This document shows, piece by piece, positions 21,533-33,400 of a stretch of DNA of 64,000 nucleotides (the first letter of the stretch is position 1; every line of letters begins with the position of its first letter). The translations under genes were made by a program, and so were the position numbers. Source of the stretch: Anaeramoeba flamelloides (Eukaryota; Metamonada; Anaeramoebidae); assembly GCA_027625915.1 (NCBI GenBank), contig JANTQA010000072.1:1860001-1924000 (forward strand), written 5' to 3'. The notes under the pieces are model-generated. The model was not told where the DNA came from, did not search any database, and worked only from the letters and a program-made list of their open reading frames with translations.

Positions 21533-23740
21533 ATGCTAAAGACAAAGTTAAAAAAAACAAATAAAATGTATTTTTTTTAGAAAAAGTTACCCATTAAGAA
21601 CAAAAAAGTTAAGTATTAAAAACTAGAATTCAATTATTGTATAATCTAGTAATTATCAAAAAAAATTTGTTCTTAAGGGAGTAGTGTTTTTGAAAAAAAA
21701 AATGAAATCTTGCTGAGATCTTAAAAAATAATTTTTTTGAAAATTGTGTTTAGGTTTATGAAAGGGATTAGTTAACACTATCTAAACAATTTAGTAGTTC
21801 TGAGTCTAAATTTTGAAATCCAAAAATTTCACATCTTTCCAATATAAAACTAAAAAAAGTAACCTATTATTGGTTTTATTAATTAAGTTATTTCTTTCAA
21901 TATGGTGTCTAATTTTTTTTTAGTTTTATGTTGGAAAGTAAAGTTTTTGGAAACAAAAGAATAATTTTCTTTGAAAACTTAATTAAAAATATTTCGATAC
22001 CAATCTCAACAAACATAAACAATAGAAGTTAATGTTATTAAATAGAGTTAAATTTAATTGATGTTTAATTAAAAATTCTCAATGAAATTGAGATCTATTT
22101 TGTAAAAATTTTTAATTGTTGATAGATTTTGAAAAGTAATTTTCTCTTTTTCAAAAAATGAAAAAAAATGTTGAAAAAATTTTCTAGAATTTGAAAAATT
22201 TTTTTCGAAAACTGTTTGTTGGTGCCCACAATAATCTTTATAACCTTTTAAATAATATTGTATATAAAAAACAGGATTTTCAATTTTTATAGTAAAATTA
22301 CGTAATTCTAAAGTGTCTTAACAAAAATATTTTTTTCAAAAAAAACAAATTTCATAACAAAATAAAATGTCAATTTCTGAGTTAAATGTCGAGATTATTT
22401 GAAAGTTTTTATTGATAGAAACTATACTTATTAAATTAATATTAACATATGACTAGAAATTCAATGATGTGATTTATTATTTATCTAAAGGAAATACCTT
22501 AATAAAAAAAAAAATCTTCACTTTAGTATTTATATTATTAATTACAATTTATAAGGTAATTGTGATGAAAATTTCAATATAAAATGTTTTTCCTTTTTTA
22601 TTTTGTAAGAAATCAATTTCATTTGGAAATTATATTTTTGTTAAAAAATGGAAAAAAAAATTTGATCACAAAAAAAAATTTTTCTTTTATGTGGTTATTC
22701 ATGTAAATTAATTTTTTGGTCGATCTAATAGACAAAATACGAAATTATATAATATCACCAATAACATATTTTAAAATTTTGACATGTTGTAGAGGGTTAC
22801 TGTCCCTTAATAGATAACTTTTTCTTATAATTAAAAAGATTTTCAGGTGTAATTTTTTTTTTTTTCCCGAGCTCATTTTGCAATTTTCAGAATATGAGGT
22901 CAAATAAAACGTGTTATGAAAAAAAGAAGAAATTTTGATCAAAAAAAAATTAGGTTTTTTTTGTGGGATGGACTTATCCCTTAACTTTAACAAATAAAAA
23001 AAATAAAAAAAAAAAAATCTGAGGTAGGAGGAAACAAAAATAGTAACTCTACTGTATTGCTCTTAATTTACTCTAATTTTTCTTATCATAAATCGAAAAC
23101 ATATTATCTCGGATTCTCCTCCCTCCTCCTTCCCTAACCCCAAAAATTTTAATGTTTTATCAATATTTGTGTAATAACAAGAAGTACAGATACAATGATT
23201 CTTTACCAATCATTAAATATTACCCATTTTATCATATTTAATTTTGATTAAACACTTTTCTTATTTTGACTCTGTGATCAAATTAATATATATTTTATTT
23301 TATTTCCAGTAAGAAAAACAAGAAGATAGAAAAATTGTAAAAGAAAAAAAAAAAGAAAAAAAAAAGAAAGAAAAAATAACTACTAGATATATCTGGGTTT
23401 TAAAAAGGATTGAAGACTAATTATTTTAAAATTTGGTGGTTGTTGTTGCTGCTGCTACTTTCAAAATGAATGATTTACTTGAAACAAGTATTCTGAGATT
23501 AACACTTTTTTACAACTTTTTTTGTCTGCATTTTGATTAAAACCAACTTTATCAAAAATTTTTTTTTTTTTTTTTTACAAATATTGCGTTGACTATTTCA
23601 TTACTATCTTTTTGATGATTTTTATTTCAGCTTCTATTTTTTGTTGTTACTGGTAATAAAAAAAAATACAACCTTGATTTTAAATGACTGAAAAGAAAAA
23701 ATATATAAGAGCTATTATCGAATTTAATAACCGAAGTCTT
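21533..23740. other. Non-coding AT-rich stretch
   Basis: No supported gene was found. A short C-rich tract (TCCTCCCTCCTCCTTCCC) lies near 23117. TTAAGGGA words near 21676 and 22980 are in inverted orientation and might be very short terminal repeats of an element, but I could not support it. Confidence 0.45.
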
Positions 23741-23747
23741 CAAAAAC

Positions 23748-23750
<3 letters not shown>

Positions 23751-23807
<57 letters not shown>
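23751..23807. repeat. AT dinucleotide microsatellite
   Basis: An uninterrupted run of about 28 AT units directly abuts the left arm of the long palindrome. A second TA run abuts the right arm. Confidence 0.95.
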
Positions 23808-23808
<1 letters not shown>

Positions 23809-23810
23809 TT

Positions 23811-24832
23811 TAACCAATTTTGTTAATGTAGGTTCAGACCATTAAAACTTTTTTATTTTAGACTAACTAAGAATAATTAATATCTGAATTTGATTTTATT
23901 GATTTATGGTAAAAGTTATCGTCGACAAAAAACTCGAGTAATTTTGGATTTTTTTTAATTGTAAAAAAATCTCAAAAAATCAAAAATTGAATTTGATATT
24001 TTTTTTGACAATTATTCATTGAGTTTTACTTGAAAACTAATTCACTCTTAAATTATCTAATATTGTAATTTAGATTGATGTTACTTTGATTAAACAAAAG
24101 AAAATAGTTTTGAATATAAATTATTATTTAATTGCAAAAATAACTTTAAAAGTGACCAAAAAATTTCTCGCTGAGTTTAAAAGATTTTGAACTTTGATAA
24201 TGATAAAAGAATTCTAAAACATAAATGATTAATTTTTATCCTGGGACACGAAGAAAATCACAAATACTGATTTAGAAAAACAATTTTTAAATTTTCATCT
24301 TGCATTTCATTAATTTTTTACAATTAAAAACATTACTAGAAATTAGACAATGCAAAAAAATGAATTTCACAGATCAGTATTTGTGATTTTCTTCGTGTCC
24401 CAGGATAAAAATTAATCATTTATGTTTTAGAATTCTTTTATCATTATCAAAGTTCAAAATCTTTTAAACTCAGCGAGAAATTTTTTGGTCACTTTTAAAG
24501 TTATTTTTGCAATTAAATAATAATTTATATTCAAAACTATTTTCTTTCTATTTATCTAAATAATAAAAATCTAAATAACAATATTAGATAATTTAAGAGT
24601 GAATTAGTTTTCAAGTAAAACTCAATGAATAATTGTCAAAAAAATATCAAATTCAATTTTTGATTTTTGAGATTTTTTTAATTGTAAAAAAATCCAAAAT
24701 TACTAGAGTTTTTTGTCGACGATAACTTTTACCATAAATCAATAAAATCAAATTCAGATATTAATTATTCTTAGTTAGTCTAAAATAAAAATAGTTTTAA
24801 TGGTCTGGACCTATATTAACAAAATTGGTCAT
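23811..24832. mobile_element. Long palindrome (foldback element), ~460-bp arms
   Basis: The left arm (23811-24274) and right arm (24371-24832) are reverse complements with only scattered differences and one small insertion of about 20 bp in the right arm near 24548. Blocks shared by both include TCCTGGGACACGAAG, AGGTTCAGACC/GGTCTGGACC and GTCGACGATAAC. The spacer is about 95 bp. Neither arm encodes a protein. TA microsatellites flank both sides, fitting insertion into a TA run. A diverged single arm lies at 14545-15010. Confidence 0.85.
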
Positions 24833-24862
24833 AGTGTATATATTTATATATATATATATATA

Positions 24863-26141
24863 TACAGTCCCGCTTTTAAACATTGTCCCTTTTTTAATAA
24901 AATTAAAAATAAAAAATTAGAAAAGATGAATCAAAACGAAGGGTTTTTTATAATAATTTAAAAATTAATAAATTGATTTTACTTATCAATGAATTTATAT
25001 ATTTAATTTTCTTTTCAATAACTTAATAAAAATAATAAAAATCAAAAAATTTCAAAAATTGTTAAAATAGTAGAAATTTTAATAATGAGTTTGCCTCCCT
25101 TTTAGTTTTTTTAACTTTATATAATCTATCTTCCATTCTATCAATTAATTTGTTTAATATCTGGTTATCCAAAATTTCCCATTCTTGTAACGTAGAAATC
25201 AACAACTCTCTTTTATTTTTACAATCAATAGAAATATTATTTTTTAAAATCTTCCAAATATTTTCTATTGGATTAATATCAGGTGATTTTGCAGGCCAAT
25301 CAAGAAGCGGTATTCTGTTATTTTTGCAATATTTTCTGGTTGATTTCGAAACATGACAAGGTGCATTATCTTGCTGAAAAAAAATTAAAAGTAGTATTAT
25401 TTATTGTATTAAAATTTGGAAAAATTTGATTTTGTGAAATATTTTGATATTTTTCACTATTTAAAGATTGATCGATCTGGATTAAATCACTTTTGTAATT
25501 ATAACCAATTGCACCCCAAAACTTACATCTTATTCCATACCTACCAGAGTGAAAAGTACAATATTTGTTATCATTACGTGCATTTTTTGGTCTCCAAACC
25601 CAACCTTTTTTCTTTAACTTATCTAACTCGATCAAAGTTTCATCAGAAAAGATTACCTTTCTCCATTCATTAACTGACCAATGACGAAACAGTCTTTCGA
25701 AATTCCATCTTGATCTGATGTGTTCTCTTGTTAGTAGTGGCTTTCCTTTTGGTTTACAACCGGTTAAACCACTGTTGTTTGAAATTTTTCTGCAATATTA
25801 TTCACTAATACTAAACCTTTGAGCAATCTCTTTACTTGACGAAAACGGTTTATTAGAAACTATTCTAATAATTTTCTGCCTTTTCAAATCTGAAATTGTT
25901 TTAGGTCTTCCCGTAGGTATGTAGTTTTCTATGGTGTTTTCTTCGTTCCATCTTTGAACAACTCTACGAACAGTTTTAGCATTACACGATATTTCTTTAG
26001 CAATATCTTGGATATTATAATCTAAACTGTTGTATTCAATAATCTTGACTTTCTCATTTTGTGTTAAACGAAAATTATTTCTGATCATTTGAAATTTGTA
26101 AAAAAAATGACAAAAAAGGACAATGTTTAAAATCGGGACTG

Positions 26142-26143
<2 letters not shown>
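24863..26143 (-). mobile_element. Tc1/mariner transposon, full length, inactivated
   Basis: The terminal inverted repeats (about 30 bp) start CAGTCCCGCTTTTAAACATT on the left and CAGTCCCGATTTTAAACATT on the right, bounded by TA at 24863-24864 and 26142-26143. It inserted into a TA microsatellite beside the long palindrome. One transposase gene lies inside on the minus strand. The ends (CAGTC...CTTTTAA) resemble those of the eight roughly 200-bp hairpin MITEs, so an element of this kind is the likely source of their transposase. Confidence 0.92.
25062..26088 (-). pseudogene. Tc1-type DD34E transposase, broken
   Basis: The transposase binds its terminal repeats and cuts and pastes the element. 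The N-terminal part (26088 down to about 25800) has two helix-turn-helix units: LTQNEKVKIIEY...CNAKTVRRVVQRW, then the GRPKT linker and SSSKEIAQRFSIS. The catalytic part follows: FSDET near 25650 (first Asp), QQDNAPCH near 25355 (second Asp) and SPDINPIENIW near 25270 (Glu). I count 34 residues between the second Asp and the Glu, which is Tc1 spacing. The reading ends at a TAA at 25062. Two defects are visible: an in-frame TAA at 25796-25798 just after the second helix-turn-helix, and a frameshift in the A-run at about 25378-25384. Otherwise the sequence is well preserved, so inactivation looks fairly recent. Confidence 0.92.
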
Positions 26144-26199
<56 letters not shown>

Positions 26200-26206
26200 T
26201 GAATCT
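26144..26206. repeat. TA/TG compound microsatellite
   Basis: A TA run is followed by about 20 GT units directly after the Tc1 right end. It continues the microsatellite into which the element inserted. Confidence 0.9.
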
Positions 26207-26456
26207 TGGTATCCAAATAGATAAACTCCATTTCAAAATTTTGAACACATACCAAAATTTCGATATTTGAAAATTAAAAAAATCTTATTAAATAGATTTA
26301 TTTATATATAAACTCTGTTTCAGTCAATGGTGTCCAAGTAAAAATGATTTTTTAAAAAAATTATAATTTACAAAGAGATATGATGAACTGAAGAAATCAC
26401 AATCATTTTATTTTTATATAATAATGTTTTCAGAATTGTTAAAAAAAATCATTAAT

Positions 26457-27210
26457 CTAAAAATTAAAAAAATAAATAATTATTTTGCACCTTTGAAAAA
26501 AACAATAATGTTCGTTTTTATTATTATTAATATAAAAATTAAAAAAAAATAACAAGAATTTCAAAATTGTTTTTCGTATAAGCCATAAGCCATTTATTGA
26601 GCCTACTTCTTCTTGAATTACTAATATTAGTCTCTTCTCCATCGATTTTATCAAATTTTCCAGAGTTTCTCATTTCAAATTTTCTTACACATTATAGAGA
26701 ATATCAATAAAATCTTCAATATTTGTTGGTCGATTTTTATTTCGAGGTGTGAATCCATTAGAGACCAGAGGTTCTCAATTAGGTTTAAATCTAGAGAATT
26801 TGGGTGAAAGGGGTTCTAAAGCTATGCATTTTTTTCTTCAAATAATTCATTGAAAATTTTGAAGTATGTGGACGTGCACCATCTTACATTAAAGTCCAAG
26901 CGAATTTACCGTATTCACGGTTTGCTTTTTTGATTAAACGTGAATCCTTTACAGCCGTTCCATTCGAGTTGTGAAGCATGACCCTTTAAGCATGTTTAAA
27001 AGGTCATGATTTTCGTCCTTTAAACCTCTTTTAAAGATCTTTAAAGCTAGTTTAAAATGTTTCAGAAATTTCAGGTTTGCTTAAAGGAAAGAAAAAATCT
27101 TCACAACTCGAATGGAACGGCTGTATACAATTTCCAATATAAGTTTCTGAAATTTTTTGTTTAGATGGGTTGTGTAAAAAGGGGGAAATTTTAAATTTTG
27201 GAATCGTTGC
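26457..27210 (-). pseudogene. Old Tc1/mariner transposase relic, interrupted by a MITE
   Basis: On the minus strand, fragments in different frames carry a DGARPHTS motif (second catalytic Asp) near 26880, LDLNLIENLWSLMDS near 26770, and NLIKSMEKRLILVIQ near 26640, all in the order expected for a Tc1/mariner C-terminal half. SETYIGNC, upstream in coding order, lies near 27135. The 26950-27125 MITE separates these parts. Many frame changes and stops make it much older than the element at 24863. Confidence 0.7.
26950..27125. mobile_element. 176-bp MITE (TACAGCCGTTCCATTCG ends)
   Basis: It has inverted ends of about 27 bp, TACAGCCGTTCCATTCGAG and its complement, bounded by TA. Internally it has TTTAAAG-type words in both orientations. 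It lies inside the transposase relic at 26457-27210. The first dozen bases match the foldback ends at 1654 (TACAGCCGTTCCA), so one transposase may serve both. Confidence 0.85.
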
Positions 27211-28757
27211 TACATTTTTTGTTAAAAAAAAAAAAATAAAATAAAGATGTGTGCATATTTAAAAAGTTTTCTAAAAAACACCCTATTCACAACAGAGGAT
27301 ATGTGCATAGATTTTTGATAACTGCAAAAAAAGATATAATCTATTTTTAATTTGGTTTTCATTTTTGTTTTGAATTTCCAAAAATCTCTACATATGATTT
27401 TAGTGTGGTGAATTGTTAGTTGTTTAATTTGAGCTAACTTTTGGAGTATATTTTCCCCAATTTTTTTTTTTTTTTTTTTTTTTTAGATGTGTTGTTTTTT
27501 TTAAAAAGAAATTATATCGAAAGAAATCAGCATGAAAAAAAAAAAAAATAATAAAAAAAAATGTTCAAAAAGGAGATCTACTCTAAAAGGATATTTTGTG
27601 GAACTAAAACATGCCATTACAAAAATAATAAGACAAAGAACTTTATTAAAATGTAATACCACTAACAAAAAAAGAAGAAGAAGAAGAAGAAGAAATCATT
27701 AACTCTCTCTTTCTCTTTTGTAAAATCCATTAATCTCGAATTGTTGAAAATAATCAAAATTCGATCGAAATATTTTCAACAAAAAAAATATTGATTGCAA
27801 TTATTTTATATTTTAATATCTGTATATATTATTGAATTCAACCATTTTGAAGACTTTTTAATCAAACAAAATTTATATTTTACTGATTTAATAAAATTTA
27901 AATTACAATTTTTTTTTTTCATAACAGAATATATTCATTAATTCTTACTGATACTAATTTCAAAACTTCAAAACAAATACCCAAGTTTTTTAATTGTTTA
28001 ACTTTAAATAAAAAAAAAAACACTCTTTCAATTATAAATAAACTAAAATTCAAAAATAGGGTGTTCATATATATATATGAACTCCAAAATTGAAATCTTG
28101 TGTGTTATATTTATTTATGTAGATAGATTACAACATCTTTGTGAATAATCAAAAAAAAATCAATAAATAAAGACAATATTATTATTATCTTGCTTTTTGA
28201 AAAATAAAATTAAACTCAAAAATAGTAAAAAATCAAAAATGTGAGGAATGTTTCCCTCAATTATGGGAATTACCAATACAAATTTTGTGGTTATTAATAA
28301 TGTTTTCGAATGAAAATTCTCTATCGAGATAATATATCTTGTTGAGTAAACACGACTCTATAGAAATCCATAATATGTTTAACGAAATTAAAGTATAAAT
28401 CCTCTAAGATTCTCTTATATTGAATGCAATGAAAAATTGATTGAACTCTGAAATAAATTGTTTCATTTTAAAAATTCATATTCACACCAGCTTGTTTATT
28501 TCACTATAAGCATAAATTATTGTTTTCTCTTAAAAAAAAAAAAAGTAAAGAATACTGATGATCAAAAACAATTAACTGCAAAAAATGATATTTTCTAAGA
28601 GAATATTTTTCTAAAAAAAATTAATTTTTCTTTCTGCATAAATTTAAAAAGAGAAAAAAAAACTTTTTAAGTTATTTTGCTCAATTTTTTGTTACAATTT
28701 TCCAAAAACGTTGGAAATTGAATTTTAAATAAAATAAAATAAATCAAAACAAACTGT
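27211..28757. other. Non-coding stretch with simple repeats
   Basis: It holds long A and T runs, a GAA triplet tract at about 27670-27693 and a short TA run near 28067. I see no gene or element ends. Confidence 0.5.
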
Positions 28758-29133
28758 TAGAGCCATTTCAACTCATGTGTGAATCCAACTCATTCGTTGA
28801 CTAGTTGGGAATTATTTCGAAATTGTTTCCAAATTATATAAACACAAAATGTCCATTAAAGTTTATTTTCTACTTTCAATAAATCGTATTACAAAACTCT
28901 TATATCTCATCACAAAAATTTTCATTTTCAACGGTTTTTCCAAACAAATATATTTAATTTTTTAAGTTTGGGTTTCTTCAAGTATTTCTTTGGTTAAGAA
29001 AAGAGTTTTGACCAATCTACAAATTCAAACTTTAATGGACATTTTGTGTTTATATAATTTGGAAACAATTTCGAAATAATTCCCAACTAGTCAACGAATG
29101 AGTTGGATTCACACCTGAGTTAAAAAGGCTGTA
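28758..29133. mobile_element. Foldback element upstream of the B-box gene
   Basis: The left arm (28758-28865) and right arm (29030-29133) mirror each other, sharing GTGTGAATCCAACTCATTCG / its complement and AAACACAAAATGTCCATTAAAG. The ends are TAGAGCCATTTCAACTCA and TGAGTTAAAAAGGCTGTA. The right end is only about 200 bp before the start codon at 29340, so it may now be part of that promoter. Confidence 0.85.
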
Positions 29134-29289
29134 ATGATTTCAAATAGACTTGATCAGAATTTAGTCATTTGGTTGGAAAGAAATAATGATTTTAATCATT
29201 CATTTTTTTTAATTTTAATTTTTATTTTTTTTTTTTGCTTTTTATTTCTAATTCAAATCTCTATTTGTTGATCATCATCATTATTATTC

Positions 29290-29309
29290 TCTCTCTCTCT
29301 CTCTCTCTC
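29290..29309. repeat. CT dinucleotide tract
   Basis: Ten CT units lie 30 bp before the start codon of the B-box gene, in the presumed 5' leader. Confidence 0.9.
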
Positions 29310-29339
29310 AAAAATTATCGAAAAAACAATTTTATAATA

Positions 29340-29998
29340 ATGACGAATTACAAACCAATCAAATTACAAAAAGAAGAAACAGAAGAAGAAACAACAACAA
29401 TTTGGTGTGATTGTTGCCTTGAACAAAATAATCGAAAAGTTGCAGCTATCATTTATTGTAACGAATGTGAAGAAAACCAATGTGAGGAATGTGATTTAAT
29501 GCACAAATCCAATAAATTTAGTAACCATACCAGAACAGATCCTATTCCAAAATCAAGTTTGTTTTTTTAGTTATTTTGTAGAAATAAAATGACTTTTTTT
29601 AAAGATCAGAAAAGCATTGTTAGTATTAATTTTACTTTTAATGTTTTGAGAAAATACAATTTATTTTTAACAAATCAGAAACAAAAAAAAAAATATTAAA
29701 TGATAGTGACAAATAACCGTTAAAAAAAATATTTTTTTTTTTTTTTTTGAGAATAAATTAATAATTCTTAAAGTTTTCAATGTGTAATTTGGATTCTATT
29801 TTAGATCCAGATTTTTTTTTTTTTGGATGGTTACATGAAATGAATGTACTTGTTCAATTGTTTGTTCAATCTTGATTGTAGGGAAGAACAACAAGTCCAA
29901 AACCAACTTTTGTTTTTTTTTTAAATTTTTTACTTTTGGTTTGGAATTAATCTCTCTACCAAACCAAATAAGTTCAATTAGTTCTTGAGCTTAAAATT

Positions 29999-30030
<32 letters not shown>

Positions 30031-30203
30031 AGAATTTGTTTTTTTTTTCAAAGTTAATAGTCCCAAAGAACTACAATTAGATATTATCTCGTAATTATTT
30101 ATTTTGGTTTGAAAATTCCAAAGCTCACATTAAAAAAAAAAATGAAAAAACAGTTGTTTGTTTAAAGGGATCATGAAGTATAATTGTTATTTTTTAGTTT
30201 GAT

Positions 30204-30249
<46 letters not shown>

Positions 30250-33200
30250 GCGTGGGTTAGGTCACAGAAACAGATCAAAGGCATGTAACTTTTCTTTCTT
30301 TTTCTTATTATTTTTTTAGTGATTGTGGTTTGTTACAAATAAAGAATTGGATGTTAAGACAAATACTACAATTCAAATAAAAAATGATAAAAGTTAACAT
30401 TTTTCTCTAAAAACACATCTAACTGAAGAGAATTAAAATTTTCCAAAATATTGATTTTTATAAAACAACTTTTAAAAATGTTTTTCCTTTTTTAAAGAGA
30501 TTGTAATATTTATATCATTATCAAATAATTTTATTTATTCACTTGGTTCTATATTATTTTTTAACATATTTAACTTCTTATCTTGGACTCATACAAGATT
30601 TTAAATGGGTTAATAAAACTGCCAAACCAACCAACTTACTTTACTTTCTCTCTCTCGAAAAAAAAAAAAAAAATAATAATAATAAAATTCATTTTTCCAC
30701 TTTTTTGGAAAACATATTTTAAGCTCATCATCGTCCATTCTTATTTGTATAATAATAATTCCCTTTATGGTTTTCAGATTTTTTCTGAAAACCCATTTAT
30801 TGTGAGAAAAAAATTACCTAAAGCTAAGTTTTATAACAAAGAAATCAAGCTTAATCTTTTTTTTTTTTTTTTCTCGTTCTTTTTTATTGTTTTTTGTTAT
30901 TTAATTTAATAATATTTTTGAAAAGAAAAAGAAAAAGAAACCAAAATTAAAAAAGGAAATGAAATTGAAACTGTTCTCCAATCATTGGAACAAGAAATAC
31001 AAGAAAAAAACCAAAAGATCCGAAAATTAGAAAAAAAAATTGATAAAATGCAAAAAGATGTTTTCAATTGGGAAGTTGAAAATGTGGAATTAATGGATGA
31101 CGATAACCAAACCATCAAAATAAAAAAGAATACGATGTTAATTAAGATAAACGAAAAAAATATAAAACTCAAAACACAACAATTAGAAAAATTAGAACAA
31201 GAACAAAAAGAAAAAGAATTAAAACAAGAACAAAAAGAAAAAGAATTAAAACAAAAACAAAAAGAAAAAGAATTAATACAAGAACAAAAAGAAAAAGAAT
31301 TAAAACAAGAACAAAAAGAAAAAGAATTAAAAGAAAAGCAACAAAAACAAGAACAAAGAATAAGAGAAAAAATCAAAGATTTAGAAGAAAAAATCAAAGT
31401 CTTAAAACAAGAACTAATGGAAAAAGAACAAAAACAGGAACAAAAAGAAAAAATCGAAAAAGAATTACAAGATCAACAAAAATACTTACAAATATACGAA
31501 GAACAATTGGATCAATGTTTGGGCATAGTACCAATAACCCAAAAGAAGAAAGAAATTACAATTAATCCACAAAGTAAATTTTTTTTTTTTTTTTTCTTAA
31601 TTTTAATTATTTTGTCAACTAAAAAAAATGAATTATTAATAATAATAAGAATAATAATAAAAATTTCTTTTGCTTTACTCTTGCTTTGTTTCTATTACCT
31701 TTATTTTCTTTTTTTTCTTTTTATTTTAATATTACTGAAACTAAGCCAAAGAAAAAAATTATAATTTGAAACAAGCTATGGAATATTTTTTAAAAAAAGT
31801 TCAAAAGAACAAAGATACGGATTTAATTAAAACTTCAAAAAAAGGTGAAGAAGAGTTATTAGAATTTGTTGATCGAGAAAAAGAGTTAGAAAAGATGTTT
31901 AATCTTTTAGAAAGTAACTTTGATGAACGTGGCAAAAACATTGAGAAAAGAGTACAAAAATTTATTTTGATCCCCGGTGGGGCCGGTCTTGGGAAAACAA
32001 GATTAGGTTATGAATTTTTGTCTTACTGTAAAAAAGAAAGTGAAAAATATCTTCTTGAGAATCATAATAACAAATCACAGAAAAAAAATCAACTTATGCA
32101 TCAATCTATTCTTTATAATTCACAATATTTATATATGGATATATCGAATGGAAAAAAATTCATACCTGAAATTGATTTAAAATATAAACCAGAAGTTTGT
32201 TTAGGTCTTCGAATTACTTGTACTTTATTAAATTTATCGCTTGACGATTTCTTTGATCAATTAAAAGATAATAAAATTGATCCAAATATCTTCAAAACGG
32301 TAAATATATTTCAATACATAATCAACAGTAACATAAAAAAACAAAAAAAAGAAAAAGAAAAAGAAAATCCAAGGCGAAATTCTCTTATGCCTTTAATATT
32401 TATATTTCACATTGACGAATTTCAATTATATATTGATCAAATGACTCGATATTTAATAAAGGAAATGAAAAATAAAAATCTGCAGCAAATAAGTGAAGAA
32501 AATAAACAAGATTGTTATCAAGAAAGTAAATCAAACTTCAAAGAATTGCTAAAAACGATAGGTCATATAATGACAAGTCGGTGGGAAATTTGTATAGTTC
32601 CTATTTGTTCTGGAACATCTGCATTTGATATCTCATTTCTTTCAACAGAATATTCAAGACGATTAATTACTCTTGAACCATTGAAATTTGAATCAATTAA
32701 AAAAATATTCCAAAATTATACAAACCAATTACCTGAAGGATTTTTGAAAGAAATATTGAAAAAGCACCTGATTCGTGAAGAAAAAAATGCATTTCAAGTA
32801 ATTCTTGGAGATATTGGTTTAATACCTAGATATTTGAATGAATTTAAAAAGCTATTAAAATCTTATGAAAAACTAAATTTTGAAAAAAAACAATCTAATG
32901 TAAATTCGTTATATGAAATTGAGTTCAAAATATTTTCACAGCTTAATAATGCATATTTCTTTGGTGAATTTCATAAAAATGTGGAAATATCAAAAAGAAT
33001 CTTGGAATTATCTTTACTATTAGTTCCCATTTCTAGAAATGATCAAATTATTAAGGAAAATAATTTGACATTTCATGATTTAGAAAGAGAAGGAACTTTA
33101 TTTTTAATACCATCATCATCAATAGAAGATTCAGATAAATTTTTTGTTTATATCCCTTTTATTTTTTTACATTATCTCAATCGAAAATATTTACTATTTG

Positions 33201-33347
33201 AAAACAAATATTTAAAGCCAATCAATCTCAAAGAAGAATGGAATTGGCAAGATTTTGAAAATTTTCATCTTGAATTTGAAAGAGTTTACAATAATACTCT
33301 TTTATCTTATTACAAGACAACACCATCATCAAAATTAACAACAACAA

Positions 33348-33400
<53 letters not shown>

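Noticed and set aside
21675-22985. A 1.3-kb transposon with TTAAGGGA ends
   Set aside because: Only about eight bases match at the ends, there is no target duplication and no inner similarity. A similar word at 40838 makes it worth remembering but not calling.
30583-30909. Open frame inside intron 1 of the B-box gene as an extra exon
   Set aside because: It ends in Lys, Ile and Phe runs from homopolymers, has no recognisable domain and no good splice borders. A real small exon in this intron cannot be excluded.
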